A stretch of DNA of 13,720 bases from Desulfobacteraceae bacterium (GCA_003819975.1 RPPU01000050.1:1-13720); one strand, 5' to 3'; shown: positions 1 to 8,103, counted from the first letter of the stretch. Notes: generated by a model from the letters alone, not told the origin. Made by a program: numbers and translations.

Positions 1-516
1 GCCTACTATCGGGGCTATACCGAAAAGACGGTGCTGCGGATTTTTTGTGAAACGCTCCAAAGCAAAACAAAAGAACTTCAAGTTGCGATCCTTCCCCATC
101 CGAGAGAAAATGCAAAAGAACTCGATGACTTTTGGCAAACGGTCCGCGGAAATTTGGAGGGGGGTATTCTAAAAATTGAAAAAGGGAGAAATGCGCTGTT
201 TTTAGCGGATGGGATAGCCGGGATGGCTTCCATCCTTTTATATGAAGCCTGGCTGCTCGGCAAACCGGTGATCAGTTTACAGCCTGAAATCCGGCTGGAA
301 GCTCTTAAAATGTTTCAAAAGCGGGAAGGAGTGGTCTTTGTCGACTCCTCTCCAACATTCAAAAATAAAATGAACGATTGGCTGAGAGATATCCATCGCC
401 AAAGGCATTATGAGCCAAGGCAGGAAATATATCTTCATAAAAACGCCGCGAATGAGATCTATAAGCTCATTTTAAACTGCATGAATACTCCACAATCAAA
501 TGAAAGGAAAATGTAA
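1..516 (+). CDS. Partial GT-B-like surface polysaccharide biosynthesis protein (5' end missing)
   Basis: The frame is open from base 1 to a TAA at 514-516, so 171 C-terminal residues are visible and the real start lies upstream; the GTG at 31 is internal to the open frame. A strand ending in ILPHPRE (about residues 29-35) and a segment reading ADGIAGMAS, then LLYEAWLLGKPVISLQP (about 69-95), resemble the C-terminal nucleotide-sugar-binding half of GT-B-fold proteins, a fold shared by glycosyltransferases, UDP-GlcNAc 2-epimerases and capsule proteins. The EA-x-LLGKPV pattern recurs in the protein at 8100-9407 (EAYLLNVPVV), so the two may be distant relatives. The stop lies 7 bases before the next start, which suggests co-transcription. 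Whether it is a transferase or an epimerase-like enzyme cannot be told from this half; no signal peptide or membrane segment is visible. Confidence 0.6.
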   Translation, partial: AYYRGYTEKTVLRIFCETLQSKTKELQVAILPHPRENAKELDDFWQTVRGNLEGGILKIEKGRNALFLADGIAGMASILLYEAWLLGKPVISLQPEIRLEALKMFQKREGVVFVDSSPTFKNKMNDWLRDIHRQRHYEPRQEIYLHKNAANEIYKLILNCMNTPQSNERKM

Positions 517-523
517 TTTTCTT

Positions 524-1219
524 ATGAATATCGCCATTATTCCCGCCCGAGGGGGGAGCAAAAGAATTCCGGATAAAAATATAAGGCTTTTTGCCGGGAA
601 GCCGATTATTTATTATTCCATCAAAGCGGCACAAGAAACCGGAATTTTCAACCAAATCATCGTTTCAACGGATTCGGAAGTGATCGCGGAAACAGCACGT
701 CGATTTGGGGCGACTGTCCCATTTATGCGGCCCAAAGAGTTATCCGATGATCATACTCCTACGGCCCCGGTCATTATGCATGCGCTTGAGTTCTTGAAAA
801 ACACGAATCAACCGGCCGATTATGCTTGTTGCATCTACCCGACGGCGCCTTTTATCCTTCCGAAATACCTCAAGGAGGGTTATGATCTTTTAGTCAAGCA
901 TCAGGTGACTTCGGTCTTTTCGATTACGACTTTCCCGTTTAGCATCTTCAGGGCCCTCAAAATAACGGAAAAAGGAACCGTGGAAATGTTCTGGCCCGAA
1001 TACGAAAAAACAAGGTCCCAGGATTTACCGGCCGCATACCATGACGCCGGTCAATTCTATTGGATGAACAACGACCGGTTTATGCGAATAAAAAAACTCT
1101 ATAGTCCGGACGCCATGCCGGTCGTCATACCGAGGTATCTCGTACAGGATATCGACACTCCCGAGGATTGGGAAACAGCCGAACGGATGTTTCAGGCCCA
1201 ATTCCGTAAGACGGGTTAA
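524..1219 (+). CDS. pseF: Pseudaminic acid cytidylyltransferase (CMP-sugar synthetase), PseF-like
   Basis: It activates a nonulosonic acid by transferring CMP from CTP, in the cytosol. The 231-residue protein opens with the cytidylyltransferase P-loop IIPARGGSKRIPDKN (about residues 5-19). It continues with IIVSTDSEVIA, VPFMRP, IYPTAPF (104-110) and ends in QDIDTPEDW (208-216), whose acidic residues fit the metal site. The stretch EYEKTRSQDLPAAYHDAGQFYW (about 159-180, split here as EYEKTRSQDL and PAAYHDAGQFYW) is the pattern I associate with PseF rather than NeuA, which has RQDLP followed by an NGA motif. An in-frame ATG lies at 500, but 524 is preferred: its product starts directly at the first beta strand, and AAAGGA precedes it at 503-508, though spaced rather far (about 15 bases). 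The start at 500 would overlap the upstream gene and has no ribosome site. No PseI-type synthase is visible to supply its substrate. Confidence 0.88.
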   Translation: MNIAIIPARGGSKRIPDKNIRLFAGKPIIYYSIKAAQETGIFNQIIVSTDSEVIAETARRFGATVPFMRPKELSDDHTPTAPVIMHALEFLKNTNQPADYACCIYPTAPFILPKYLKEGYDLLVKHQVTSVFSITTFPFSIFRALKITEKGTVEMFWPEYEKTRSQDLPAAYHDAGQFYWMNNDRFMRIKKLYSPDAMPVVIPRYLVQDIDTPEDWETAERMFQAQFRKTG

Positions 1220-1326
1220 AACCAAAAACAAATCGTCAAGACGGATAAGATGCTATATCCGGTTTTATAACCTCGAGCAGCCACATTAGGTTAAGATCAA
1301 AACAGGTTATGAAACTACTTCTGTGA

Positions 1327-1349
1327 AAAAAATTTATACAGAATTTTTT
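1327..1349 (+). repeat. A/T-only inverted repeat in the 156-base gap before the aminotransferase gene
   Basis: AAAAAATT (1327-1334) can pair with AATTTTTT (1342-1349) around a 7-base loop. It sits in 1220-1375, the longest non-coding stretch in the window. The stem has no G:C pairs, so it would be a weak terminator; it may be an attenuator, a curved AT-rich spacer or chance. Nothing else convincing was seen in this gap apart from the GGGGAG ribosome site at 1366-1371. Confidence 0.2.
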
Positions 1350-1375
1350 CTTATAATCAATCACCGGGGAGTTCT

Positions 1376-2686
1376 ATGAAGCTTGCAATCAACGGCGGCA
1401 AGCCCGTACGGGAAAAACCATTTCCGGCCCACATCACCATCGGTTCGGAAGAAAAGAAGGAAGTCATGAAGGTGCTTGACAGCGGCATCCTTTCGCGTTA
1501 TCTCGGCAGCTGGCATGAATATTTTTACGGGGGGCCCCAAGTCAGGGCGCTTGAAGAAGAATGGGCCGAATTTTTCAGAGTCAAGCATGCCGTCGCGGTT
1601 AATTCATGCACATCTGGATTGATCTGCGCGGTGGGCGCCACGGGCGTGGAACCAGGCGAAGAGATCATCGTTCCTCCCTATACGATGTCGGCGACGGCTA
1701 CGGCTCCAATCATATTCAACGCCGTTCCGGTATTTGCAGACATTGATGAAGATTATTTTTGCATAAATCTGGATTCGATCGAGAAACACATCACTTCCCG
1801 GACGCGGGCCATCATCGTCGTCAATCTTTTCGGACAATCTTATGATGCGGAACGGATAAACGCTTTGGCCGCCAAACACGGACTTTACGTCATTGAGGAC
1901 GCCGCTCAGGCTCCGGCAGCGACCAACGGCGGTCGATTCGTCGGAACGCTCGGATCCATAGGCGTTTACTCCCTTAATTTTCATAAGCATATTCATTGCG
2001 GCGAAGGCGGCATTATTGTAACCAACGACGACCATCTGGCCGATCGCGTGCGCTTGATCCGGAATCATGCCGAAGCCGTGGTGGAAGCCAAAGGTTCGGC
2101 CGCTGAAGTGAACATGATCGGATTTAACTTCCGAATGCAAGAGATTGAAGCGGCTATTGCGCGCTGCCAATTGAAGAAGCTGCCAGGATTTCTTGAAAAG
2201 CGCTTGGCCCATGTTTCCTATCTGGAAAAGGCACTCTCCGACATTCCGGCGATCATTGCGCCTAAAGTGCGAGAGGGATGCAAGCACGTTTATTACGTCC
2301 ATGCTTGCAAATTCCGAGAGGAAATCGCCGGCGTTTCAAGGAATCAATTCGTCAAGGCGGTCGCAGCCGAATTACCGCCTTTTGAATTGCGCGAGTCGGA
2401 GGGAGCCAAGATCAGTTCCGGATACGTGAAACCTTTGTATCTGCAACCCTTATTTCAAAATAAAAGAGCGTACGGGACTCAGGGATGCCCTTTTACGCGC
2501 CCTTGGTATGAAGGGCAAGTCGATTATTCCAAAGGCATCTGCCCAGTAACTGAAAGGATGCATGAAAAGGAATTATTTATGCACGAATTTATGGTTCCCT
2601 CGCTTCGGAAAGCAGACTTGGACGACGTGGCGGCTGCCTTTCATAAAGTCTGGGAAAACCGGAATGAACTAAAACCCGGTGTCTGA
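1376..2686 (+). CDS. DegT/DnrJ/EryC1/StrS-family PLP-dependent sugar aminotransferase
   Basis: Enzymes of this family move an amino group, usually from glutamate or glutamine, onto a keto-sugar nucleotide or keto-cyclitol. The 436 residues include NSCTSGL (76-82, phosphate-binding turn), EDAAQA (174-179, with D175 placed to contact the PLP ring nitrogen) and NFHKHIHCGEGG (201-212), where K204 is the expected Schiff-base lysine. The opening LAINGGKPVR and the long C-terminal lobe recall scyllo-inosose and AHBA-synthase-like branches more than PseC. Length is normal to slightly long for the family. The ATG follows GGGGAG at 1366-1371 with 4 bases spacing. Its 3' end overlaps the acetyltransferase by 8 bases, as expected for an amine donor feeding an N-acylase. 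The substrate is not determinable; a nucleotide amino sugar is the best guess from the locus. Confidence 0.88.
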   Translation: MKLAINGGKPVREKPFPAHITIGSEEKKEVMKVLDSGILSRYLGSWHEYFYGGPQVRALEEEWAEFFRVKHAVAVNSCTSGLICAVGATGVEPGEEIIVPPYTMSATATAPIIFNAVPVFADIDEDYFCINLDSIEKHITSRTRAIIVVNLFGQSYDAERINALAAKHGLYVIEDAAQAPAATNGGRFVGTLGSIGVYSLNFHKHIHCGEGGIIVTNDDHLADRVRLIRNHAEAVVEAKGSAAEVNMIGFNFRMQEIEAAIARCQLKKLPGFLEKRLAHVSYLEKALSDIPAIIAPKVREGCKHVYYVHACKFREEIAGVSRNQFVKAVAAELPPFELRESEGAKISSGYVKPLYLQPLFQNKRAYGTQGCPFTRPWYEGQVDYSKGICPVTERMHEKELFMHEFMVPSLRKADLDDVAAAFHKVWENRNELKPGV

Positions 2687-3221
2687 ATTGAATTCTTCCA
2701 ACGAAATCAAAACCGATCGCCTGTTGATCACGCCTTTTTGGGAAAAGCACCTCACCGACACCTATGTTGCTTGGCTCAACGACCCTGAGGTGGTGCGCTA
2801 CAGCCAAAACCGATTTAAGAAGCATTCGTTGGAGTCCTGCCGCCAATATTGGAAATCCTTTGAAGGAACGAGCAATTTTTTTTGGGCGCTCGAAGAAATT
2901 CAGAATGGTTATAAACATATCGGAAATCTGAACGCCTATGTAGATCCTTGGAATCAAACGGCGGACGTCGGTATTCTGATCGGCGAAAAAAATACATGGG
3001 GATATGGGTATGGATTGGAAGCCTTTGAGGCGGTTGTTCATTTTCTTTTCTCAAAAATTAAAATAAGGAAAGTCGCGGCCGGTTCAATGTCGAATAATAC
3101 AGCTATGGTTAAAATCATGAAACGTCTAAAGATGAAAAAGGATGGCCGACGGATCCGACAATGCCTTTTTGAAAATCGGGAAGTCGATATCGTTCATTAC
3201 GCCATATTTAACGGTGCATGA
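2679..3221 (+). CDS. GNAT-family N-acetyltransferase (RimJ/RimL-like), probable sugar N-acetyltransferase
   Basis: The 180-residue protein matches the compact GNAT fold. It has an N-terminal TDRLLITP strand (12-19), then DVGILIGEKNTWGYGYG (96-112), whose WGYGYG forms the acetyl-CoA pyrophosphate loop, then SMSNNTAMVKIMKRL (136-150), equivalent to the usual N-x-x-S/A-x-x-v-x-x-k-l helix. The GTG at 2679 overlaps the aminotransferase stop and has no clear ribosome site, so translational coupling is likely; a TTG at 2688 is an alternative. The neighbourhood suggests it acylates the amine installed by the upstream enzyme, a role analogous to PseH or LegH. Primary sequence alone cannot exclude a protein acetyltransferase. 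A T8 run at 2876-2883 lies in the codons for SNFFW. Confidence 0.8.
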   Translation: MSELNSSNEIKTDRLLITPFWEKHLTDTYVAWLNDPEVVRYSQNRFKKHSLESCRQYWKSFEGTSNFFWALEEIQNGYKHIGNLNAYVDPWNQTADVGILIGEKNTWGYGYGLEAFEAVVHFLFSKIKIRKVAAGSMSNNTAMVKIMKRLKMKKDGRRIRQCLFENREVDIVHYAIFNGA

Positions 3222-3306
3222 ATTAAAAATTTCAACCGCATTGCCTTAAAGAATTCTTTAAAAGAAGATTATGAAGTAGGTTTTGTTTGATCGTCGGGGT
3301 TTTTGC

Positions 3307-4329
3307 ATGAAAGAAAATATCACAAGCAGGATCATAGAATTGGAATCGCCAGGACTGATAAAAACAGTTGAAACCGAGATTGTTCCTGAAAAGTTGAAAT
3401 CAACCGCAATAATCGCTGAAACTATTTATACTGCTGTTTCACCGGGAACCGAATTGGGTGCTTACAAAGGAAATCCCCCTCTTCGTCCAGGCAAAGCATA
3501 TCCTCGTTTACTTGGCTATTGCAATTTGGCTGAAGTTATTCATGTCGGTGATCAAGTGCAGCGATTTAAAAAAGGAGATAAAATCCTGACTCTTGAATCT
3601 CATCGCAGTCATTTTGTGATGGACGAAACCGATTTTGCGATTCTGATACGAAATGAAATTGGATTGAAAAAGATCACGACAGCATATCTGTTCCACATTG
3701 CTTATAATGCATTATTAAAAGGAGAAGCCAAGAACGGCAGTAATATAGCGATTGTAGGGATAGGCACATTGGGAATGACTGCTTTGTTGTTGTCCGATCA
3801 TTTCGGTTATAATACATTTGCTTTTACAAATCTTGATGTTTATAAGCCAGAAGATAGGCTTTGGAAATCCGTTAAGCTTTTCAGGAAAGATGAAAAGAGC
3901 CTGATGCAAAGATTGTATGAGGTTTCCGGTGACGTCGGTATGGATTTAGTCGTCTCAACTTCCAATGATTGGAATGATTGGCTTTTGGCCTTACAAATTT
4001 GCCGGAAAGGCGGAACTATCCTTGTAATTGGTTTTCCGGGTCGTTCGAGTCTGCCGAACTTTAATCCGTTGGATTCTCAATATTTCTATGATAAGCAGAT
4101 AACCATCAAAGCCTGCGGTTATTCTCCTCATGTTGAAGTTCCGGCCTGGGATATCCGGTATACTAAAAAAAGAAATATGGAACTCTTGGTGCGCTTGATA
4201 CAAGAAAATAAATTGCCTGCCGAGCGGCTTATTTCTTTTGAAGATTCCTGGATAAACATCGAGAAGGTGTATGCAAAATACATGGATCGGAAATCGCCGC
4301 TTTTTACATGTCTGTTACACTGGAGATAG
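3307..4329 (+). CDS. Medium-chain dehydrogenase/reductase without visible zinc ligands
   Basis: This 340-residue protein has the two-part MDR layout. A GroES-like N-terminal half carries AVSPGTELGAYKG (43-55) and a GDQVQRFKKGDKI turn (81-93). A Rossmann half carries VGIGTLGM (150-157) and a late IQENKLPAERLISFED segment typical of MDR C-termini. The GHE zinc motif and the structural four-cysteine cluster are absent, as in BchC-like and other SPGTE-type members. The expected chemistry is NAD(P)-dependent oxidation or reduction of a sugar or cyclitol carbonyl; the substrate is unknown. ATG 3307 follows CGGGG (3295-3299) at good spacing; an upstream in-frame TTG at 3283 is less likely. It runs straight into the Gfo/Idh/MocA gene, a pairing also known as fused two-domain oxidoreductases. 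It is visibly A+T-richer than the flanking genes. Confidence 0.78.
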   Translation: MKENITSRIIELESPGLIKTVETEIVPEKLKSTAIIAETIYTAVSPGTELGAYKGNPPLRPGKAYPRLLGYCNLAEVIHVGDQVQRFKKGDKILTLESHRSHFVMDETDFAILIRNEIGLKKITTAYLFHIAYNALLKGEAKNGSNIAIVGIGTLGMTALLLSDHFGYNTFAFTNLDVYKPEDRLWKSVKLFRKDEKSLMQRLYEVSGDVGMDLVVSTSNDWNDWLLALQICRKGGTILVIGFPGRSSLPNFNPLDSQYFYDKQITIKACGYSPHVEVPAWDIRYTKKRNMELLVRLIQENKLPAERLISFEDSWINIEKVYAKYMDRKSPLFTCLLHWR

Positions 4330-5410
4330 ATTTCTGAAGCAAGAACATCCATTAGACGCTGTCGTGATCGGATGCGGGAGAATGGGCGCGTTTACAGATA
4401 AATCTATGAAGAGATATTCGCCGCCCGGATGGAATCCGTTAAGTCATGTTGATGCGTTGGTTTCATTGCGAAGATATTATTCTCTCAAAGCATTATGCGA
4501 TGCGGATGAGAATAAATTGATTAAGGCGGGGAAGAAATACGGCGTTGACAACCTTTCAACCGATTATGAAACAATCATCAGAAGGATAAGGCCGGATGTT
4601 GTGTCAATCGCCACTAGGACTGATATCCGCAATGAGATTATGGCGTTTGCCATAAAATTGGGCGTCAAAGGCATACATGGTGAGAAACCATTTGCACAAA
4701 GCATAAAAGAAGCAAAAAAGATGATCGGTTTGTTTAAGAAGCATCATATCCAATTCACTTTCGGTACCTATAGGAGATATCACGGCATTTATCGAGCAGC
4801 CAAAAAAATGCTTCAATCAGGCGAAATAGGAAATATCGTTCAAATAAACGTTGAACACGGCCGATCAACCCTCATGTGGACCCATCCGCATTCAATTGAT
4901 TTATGCCTCTATTTTTCGGATTGTGAAGAAATAGCGACCGTACAGGGAAATTGCATCATCTCAAAATTCGACAAGGCCAACAATACGATTATAGATGATC
5001 CCGTTGTTCTGGGAGGAATGATTCGATTCTCAAATGGGATCATAGGGGTCATCGGTACGGGTGGTGGAATGAACACGAGAATTCACGGTGAAAAAGGGAT
5101 TTTAACCATTTCTGCCAATGGAAGCAAAATTGTTATTGAGAAAAAAGGAAAAGGTGGAAGCCCTTACTTCACGAAAACAAAAACAATCCAGTCGACTAAA
5201 CCAATGAAAAGCGGCACGCAAAATGCGCTGTTGGAATTGTATTCAGCAGTAACTCGCAACTTCGAAACCCATTATGACTCTATTGTTCAAAACCAAAAAA
5301 TCCTGATGGCACTTGCTTATTCTTCCTTAATGGGTGGGAGAATCATCGATTGCCGCGCAGTACCCGAAGATTTCAGGATTTTGGGAAAATTCGGAAATCT
5401 GCCCGCTTAA
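4271..5410 (+). CDS. Gfo/Idh/MocA-family oxidoreductase
   Basis: These enzymes oxidise or reduce sugars, nucleotide sugars or inositols with NAD(P). Numbering from the ATG at 4271 (379 residues), the Rossmann motif is VIGCGRMG (32-39), the cofactor-linked GEKP motif is at 137-140, and the helix after YRRYHGIYR (167-175) leads into GEIGNI. THPHSIDL (204-211) contains the His/Asp pair expected at the catalytic site. The ATG at 4271 is the first conventional start but overlaps the upstream gene by 59 bases and adds about 30 residues before the Rossmann strand, far more than usual. A CTG at 4334, preceded by GGAG at 4322-4325 and just after the upstream stop, would give a normal-length N-terminus (MKQEHPLDAVVIGCG) and may be the real start. 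Coupling with the preceding dehydrogenase suggests consecutive redox steps on one sugar. Confidence 0.82.
   Translation: MQNTWIGNRRFLHVCYTGDRFLKQEHPLDAVVIGCGRMGAFTDKSMKRYSPPGWNPLSHVDALVSLRRYYSLKALCDADENKLIKAGKKYGVDNLSTDYETIIRRIRPDVVSIATRTDIRNEIMAFAIKLGVKGIHGEKPFAQSIKEAKKMIGLFKKHHIQFTFGTYRRYHGIYRAAKKMLQSGEIGNIVQINVEHGRSTLMWTHPHSIDLCLYFSDCEEIATVQGNCIISKFDKANNTIIDDPVVLGGMIRFSNGIIGVIGTGGGMNTRIHGEKGILTISANGSKIVIEKKGKGGSPYFTKTKTIQSTKPMKSGTQNALLELYSAVTRNFETHYDSIVQNQKILMALAYSSLMGGRIIDCRAVPEDFRILGKFGNLPA
4322..4336 (+). promoter_or_regulatory. Candidate ribosome binding site and CTG start for the Gfo/Idh/MocA gene
   Basis: GGAG (4322-4325) overlaps the stop codon region of the upstream dehydrogenase (TAG 4327-4329) and sits 8 bases before an in-frame CTG at 4334. 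This is standard re-initiation geometry, but CTG starts are rare and the conventional ATG at 4271 also has GAAGG at 4263-4267, only 3 bases away. N-terminal peptide data or conservation of the first 21 residues would decide. Confidence 0.4.
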
Positions 5411-5467
5411 TTTAAACGTGATCAAGCGCAATATTTTTTGCAATAGAATTAAAAGCAAGATTTTTTT

Positions 5468-5484
5468 GAGGAGAAGACATCGTG
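5468..5484 (+). promoter_or_regulatory. Ribosome binding site that supports the GTG start of the fusion gene
   Basis: GAGGAG (5468-5473) lies 8 bases before the GTG at 5482. This supports a GTG start over the later in-frame ATG at 5518, which would otherwise match the usual short N-terminus of the amidotransferase family. Confidence 0.6.
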
Positions 5485-8103
5485 CCACGAGATCCCAAGC
5501 CCTTATTTGAAGGCAAAATGCAATATTGTATTCGATGTTGCATGCCGGAATCCAACGAAGGAAACCGGTTTGATTCCATGGGTATTTGCAGAGCCTGCAG
5601 ATCTTCCGAGCAAAAAATGCATATCAATTGGGTGGAACGGGAAAAGGACCTTCGCACTATATTGGAAGAAGCGAAATCCAAGGCCGGCAATAATTATGAT
5701 TGTATTCTGCCGATCAGCGGTGGAAAAGACAGCACTTTTCAAATGCACGTCCTTTGCAAGGTTTATCATATGAAACCGTTGGCTGTCACTTTCTGCCATA
5801 ATTGGTTCAGCGAAACCGGTTGGTTTAATCTCTTGAATGCCCTCGAAGTATTTAATGTGGATCATATCATGTTCACACCCAACCGGGGTCTCGTTAATCG
5901 GCTGGCCAAAAAATCGTTATATGAAATCGGCGACACCTGCTGGCATTGTCACGCCGGTTGCGGATCTTTTCCTCTGCAAATCGCAGTCAAGTTCAAGATA
6001 CCGCTCATCGTATACGGAGAGGGAGCTCAAGAAGGGTACGGATTTGGGTCTTATAACAAACCAATTTTATACGATCGGGAATACTTTTTAAAAATTTCGG
6101 CAAAAAAAGCCCCTGAAGACATGGTATGCGATACAATCAGTGATAGGGATATTTTTCCGTTCCATCTCCCTACCAGCGAAGAATGCGAACAAGCCGGAAT
6201 CAAAGGTATTCATCTTGGCAATTATATTTTTTGGGACGATGAACGCCAGACCGAATTCGTGAAGAATCATTATGATTGGCGTGAGACTGAAATAGAACAG
6301 ACTTATAAGCGGTATAAAAGCGCTGAATGCATCATGCCTGGGATGCATGACTTTACCTGTTATCTTAAAAGAGGGTTCGGGCGAGCTTCATTTCACGCCA
6401 CAATCGATATCCGAAACGGACTGCTCTCCCGTGATGAGGGGCTCGAATTGGCCGGTAAAATCGATCCAATTCGACCGGAAGCATTGGATTATTTTTTACA
6501 AATTACCGGTATGACGGAAGAAGAATTTTACGAAGTCATGAAGAAGTTGAAAGTGGAACGATTGAAAGATGTGGATATACCGATTGCTTTAAAGCAAAAT
6601 GTTAATTCCGAGCGTATTCTGCCTTTTTCACAACAATTAATCGAACGGTTGCGACCGAATAGGCCCAATCCGTTTATCATTGACGATCTCGAATTTTTTC
6701 AGGATTCACATCCTACCCTAAAGAAACAGGATTCCTTTTTTTCATTAAGCATCCGGGATATTTTGAAAGCTTATCAAAGAAAGGACCTTGACCCAAAGGA
6801 CGTGGCAAAAATCTGCATTCGACAGGTCGAAAAATTAGAAAAACAGGTACAGGCCTGGGAGATATTTGATGGGGAAGCGTTATTACATCAAGCTGGGATA
6901 ATTCAGGAAAGGCTGCAAAAACAAGAAGCTATTCGAAGCTTGGAAGGGATCCCGATCGGTATAAAAGATGTTTTTAATACGTGTGATTTCCCGACTCAAA
7001 TGGGGAGCGAATTGTGGAAAGGATTCAAGCCGGGTAATGACGCTCGCGTCGTATTTAATCTCCGGGAAGCCGGTGCCTTGATTCCGGGAAAGACGGTTAC
7101 AGCCGAGTTCGCAGTCCATGCATTGAATAAAACGAATAATCCCCATCATCCGCTGCATACTCCGGGAACCTCATCTAGCGGTTCAGCGGCGGCAGTGGCG
7201 ATGGGGATGGTTCCTTTTGCGCTCGGGACCCAGACCGGGGGTTCTATCGTCAGGCCCGCAAGTTTTTGCGGCGTTTACGGAAGCAAGCCGTCTTTTGGAT
7301 TAATTCCGAGAACGGGCGTTCTTAAAACGACCGACAGCCTGGATACCATCGGTTTTTTTACCATTCATTTTGAAGACGTAAAGCACGTTTTCAATGCACT
7401 TATCGTCAAAGGAGAAAATCATCCTTTCAGTCATGCGGCTTTGAATAATCCTGCAAGACAGTTCAAGCCGAAGGGAAGGCCTTGGCGGGTTGCCTTTGTC
7501 AAAACGCACACCTGGAAAGAAGCAGAGAATTACGCAAAGAGCGCTATTACCGATTGGACAGAAAAAATAGCAAAAGTCGGAGGCGTAGAAATATTCCCGG
7601 TTGATTTACCCGGACCCATGGAACATTCGCACGATATCCATCTCAAAATCTACGATAAAACCTTGTCCTATTATTTTCAAGAAGAGTATAATCAATCGAG
7701 CCATATTTCCGATATCATGAAAGAAATAATCGAACGCGGCAAGCATATCACCACGGAGGAATATCAAAAGGCTCTCATCGAGCAGATAAACTTGGCTCGC
7801 CTCATGGACCGGTTCATGGAAAAATACGATGCGCTTGTCTCTCTTAGCACAGCCGGAGACGCCCCTTTAAGGGAAATCCCCGAGAAAGCCGACCCGGCTT
7901 TGATGTGGACCATGACGTTTTTGCCGGTTGTTAGCGTTCCCGCTTTTATTTCCCCTCGAAACTTGCCTTTCGGAATACAAGTAGCAGGCCGAAGATACAG
8001 TGATTATCTGTTGTTCGGATTTCTCGAAGACCTGCATGCCAAAAACCTGATTCCGTCGACTGGAAACCCGATCCCGGCCATTTTAAAGGAAGGCAGCAAG
8101 TGA
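5482..8103 (+). CDS. Fusion: N-acetyl sugar amidotransferase (WbpG/PseA type) plus amidase-signature domain
   Basis: One uninterrupted frame of 873 residues joins two enzymes. Residues 1 to about 385 match the N-acetyl sugar amidotransferase family, which turns N-acetyl into acetamidino using ATP and ammonia. They carry the PP-loop SGGKDST (79-85), cysteine pairs C16/C19 and C36/C39 that look like a zinc ribbon, and CWHCHAGC (153-160). Residues from about 424 to 860 form an amidase-signature domain with its full Ser-Ser-Lys triad: K495 in GIKD, S564 in GTSSSGS and nucleophile S588 in QTGGS. The S564-S588 distance of 24 matches GatA and FAAH. Known WbpG relatives draw ammonia from HisH/HisF-type partners, which are not in this window, so the amidase half may supply it (inference). 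The GatA-typical Asp before TGGS is Gln584 here, so the donor need not be glutamine. The GTG start follows GAGGAG, and the stop overlaps the next start. Confidence 0.85.
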   Translation: MPRDPKPLFEGKMQYCIRCCMPESNEGNRFDSMGICRACRSSEQKMHINWVEREKDLRTILEEAKSKAGNNYDCILPISGGKDSTFQMHVLCKVYHMKPLAVTFCHNWFSETGWFNLLNALEVFNVDHIMFTPNRGLVNRLAKKSLYEIGDTCWHCHAGCGSFPLQIAVKFKIPLIVYGEGAQEGYGFGSYNKPILYDREYFLKISAKKAPEDMVCDTISDRDIFPFHLPTSEECEQAGIKGIHLGNYIFWDDERQTEFVKNHYDWRETEIEQTYKRYKSAECIMPGMHDFTCYLKRGFGRASFHATIDIRNGLLSRDEGLELAGKIDPIRPEALDYFLQITGMTEEEFYEVMKKLKVERLKDVDIPIALKQNVNSERILPFSQQLIERLRPNRPNPFIIDDLEFFQDSHPTLKKQDSFFSLSIRDILKAYQRKDLDPKDVAKICIRQVEKLEKQVQAWEIFDGEALLHQAGIIQERLQKQEAIRSLEGIPIGIKDVFNTCDFPTQMGSELWKGFKPGNDARVVFNLREAGALIPGKTVTAEFAVHALNKTNNPHHPLHTPGTSSSGSAAAVAMGMVPFALGTQTGGSIVRPASFCGVYGSKPSFGLIPRTGVLKTTDSLDTIGFFTIHFEDVKHVFNALIVKGENHPFSHAALNNPARQFKPKGRPWRVAFVKTHTWKEAENYAKSAITDWTEKIAKVGGVEIFPVDLPGPMEHSHDIHLKIYDKTLSYYFQEEYNQSSHISDIMKEIIERGKHITTEEYQKALIEQINLARLMDRFMEKYDALVSLSTAGDAPLREIPEKADPALMWTMTFLPVVSVPAFISPRNLPFGIQVAGRRYSDYLLFGFLEDLHAKNLIPSTGNPIPAILKEGSK

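Noticed and set aside
500..523. Upstream ATG extending the PseF-like gene by 8 codons
   Set aside because: It overlaps the previous gene, has no ribosome site, and adds residues before the first beta strand of the family.
1352..1357. TATAAT hexamer before the aminotransferase gene
   Set aside because: No acceptable -35 element at 16-18 bases, and transcription from it would begin inside or next to the ribosome site at 1366-1371.
1604..2302. Antisense open frame of 232 codons opposite the aminotransferase gene
   Set aside because: It lies wholly inside a well-supported gene, shows no recognisable motif or ribosome site, and its product reads as low-credibility, Arg/His-rich sequence.
5429..5443. 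Short GCAA/TTGC inverted repeat before the fusion gene
   Set aside because: A 4-base stem is too short to support a terminator or operator.
5507..6091. Overlapping + strand frames within the amidotransferase domain
   Set aside because: They are shadows of the fusion gene, whose PP-loop and cysteine motifs are in the other frame.
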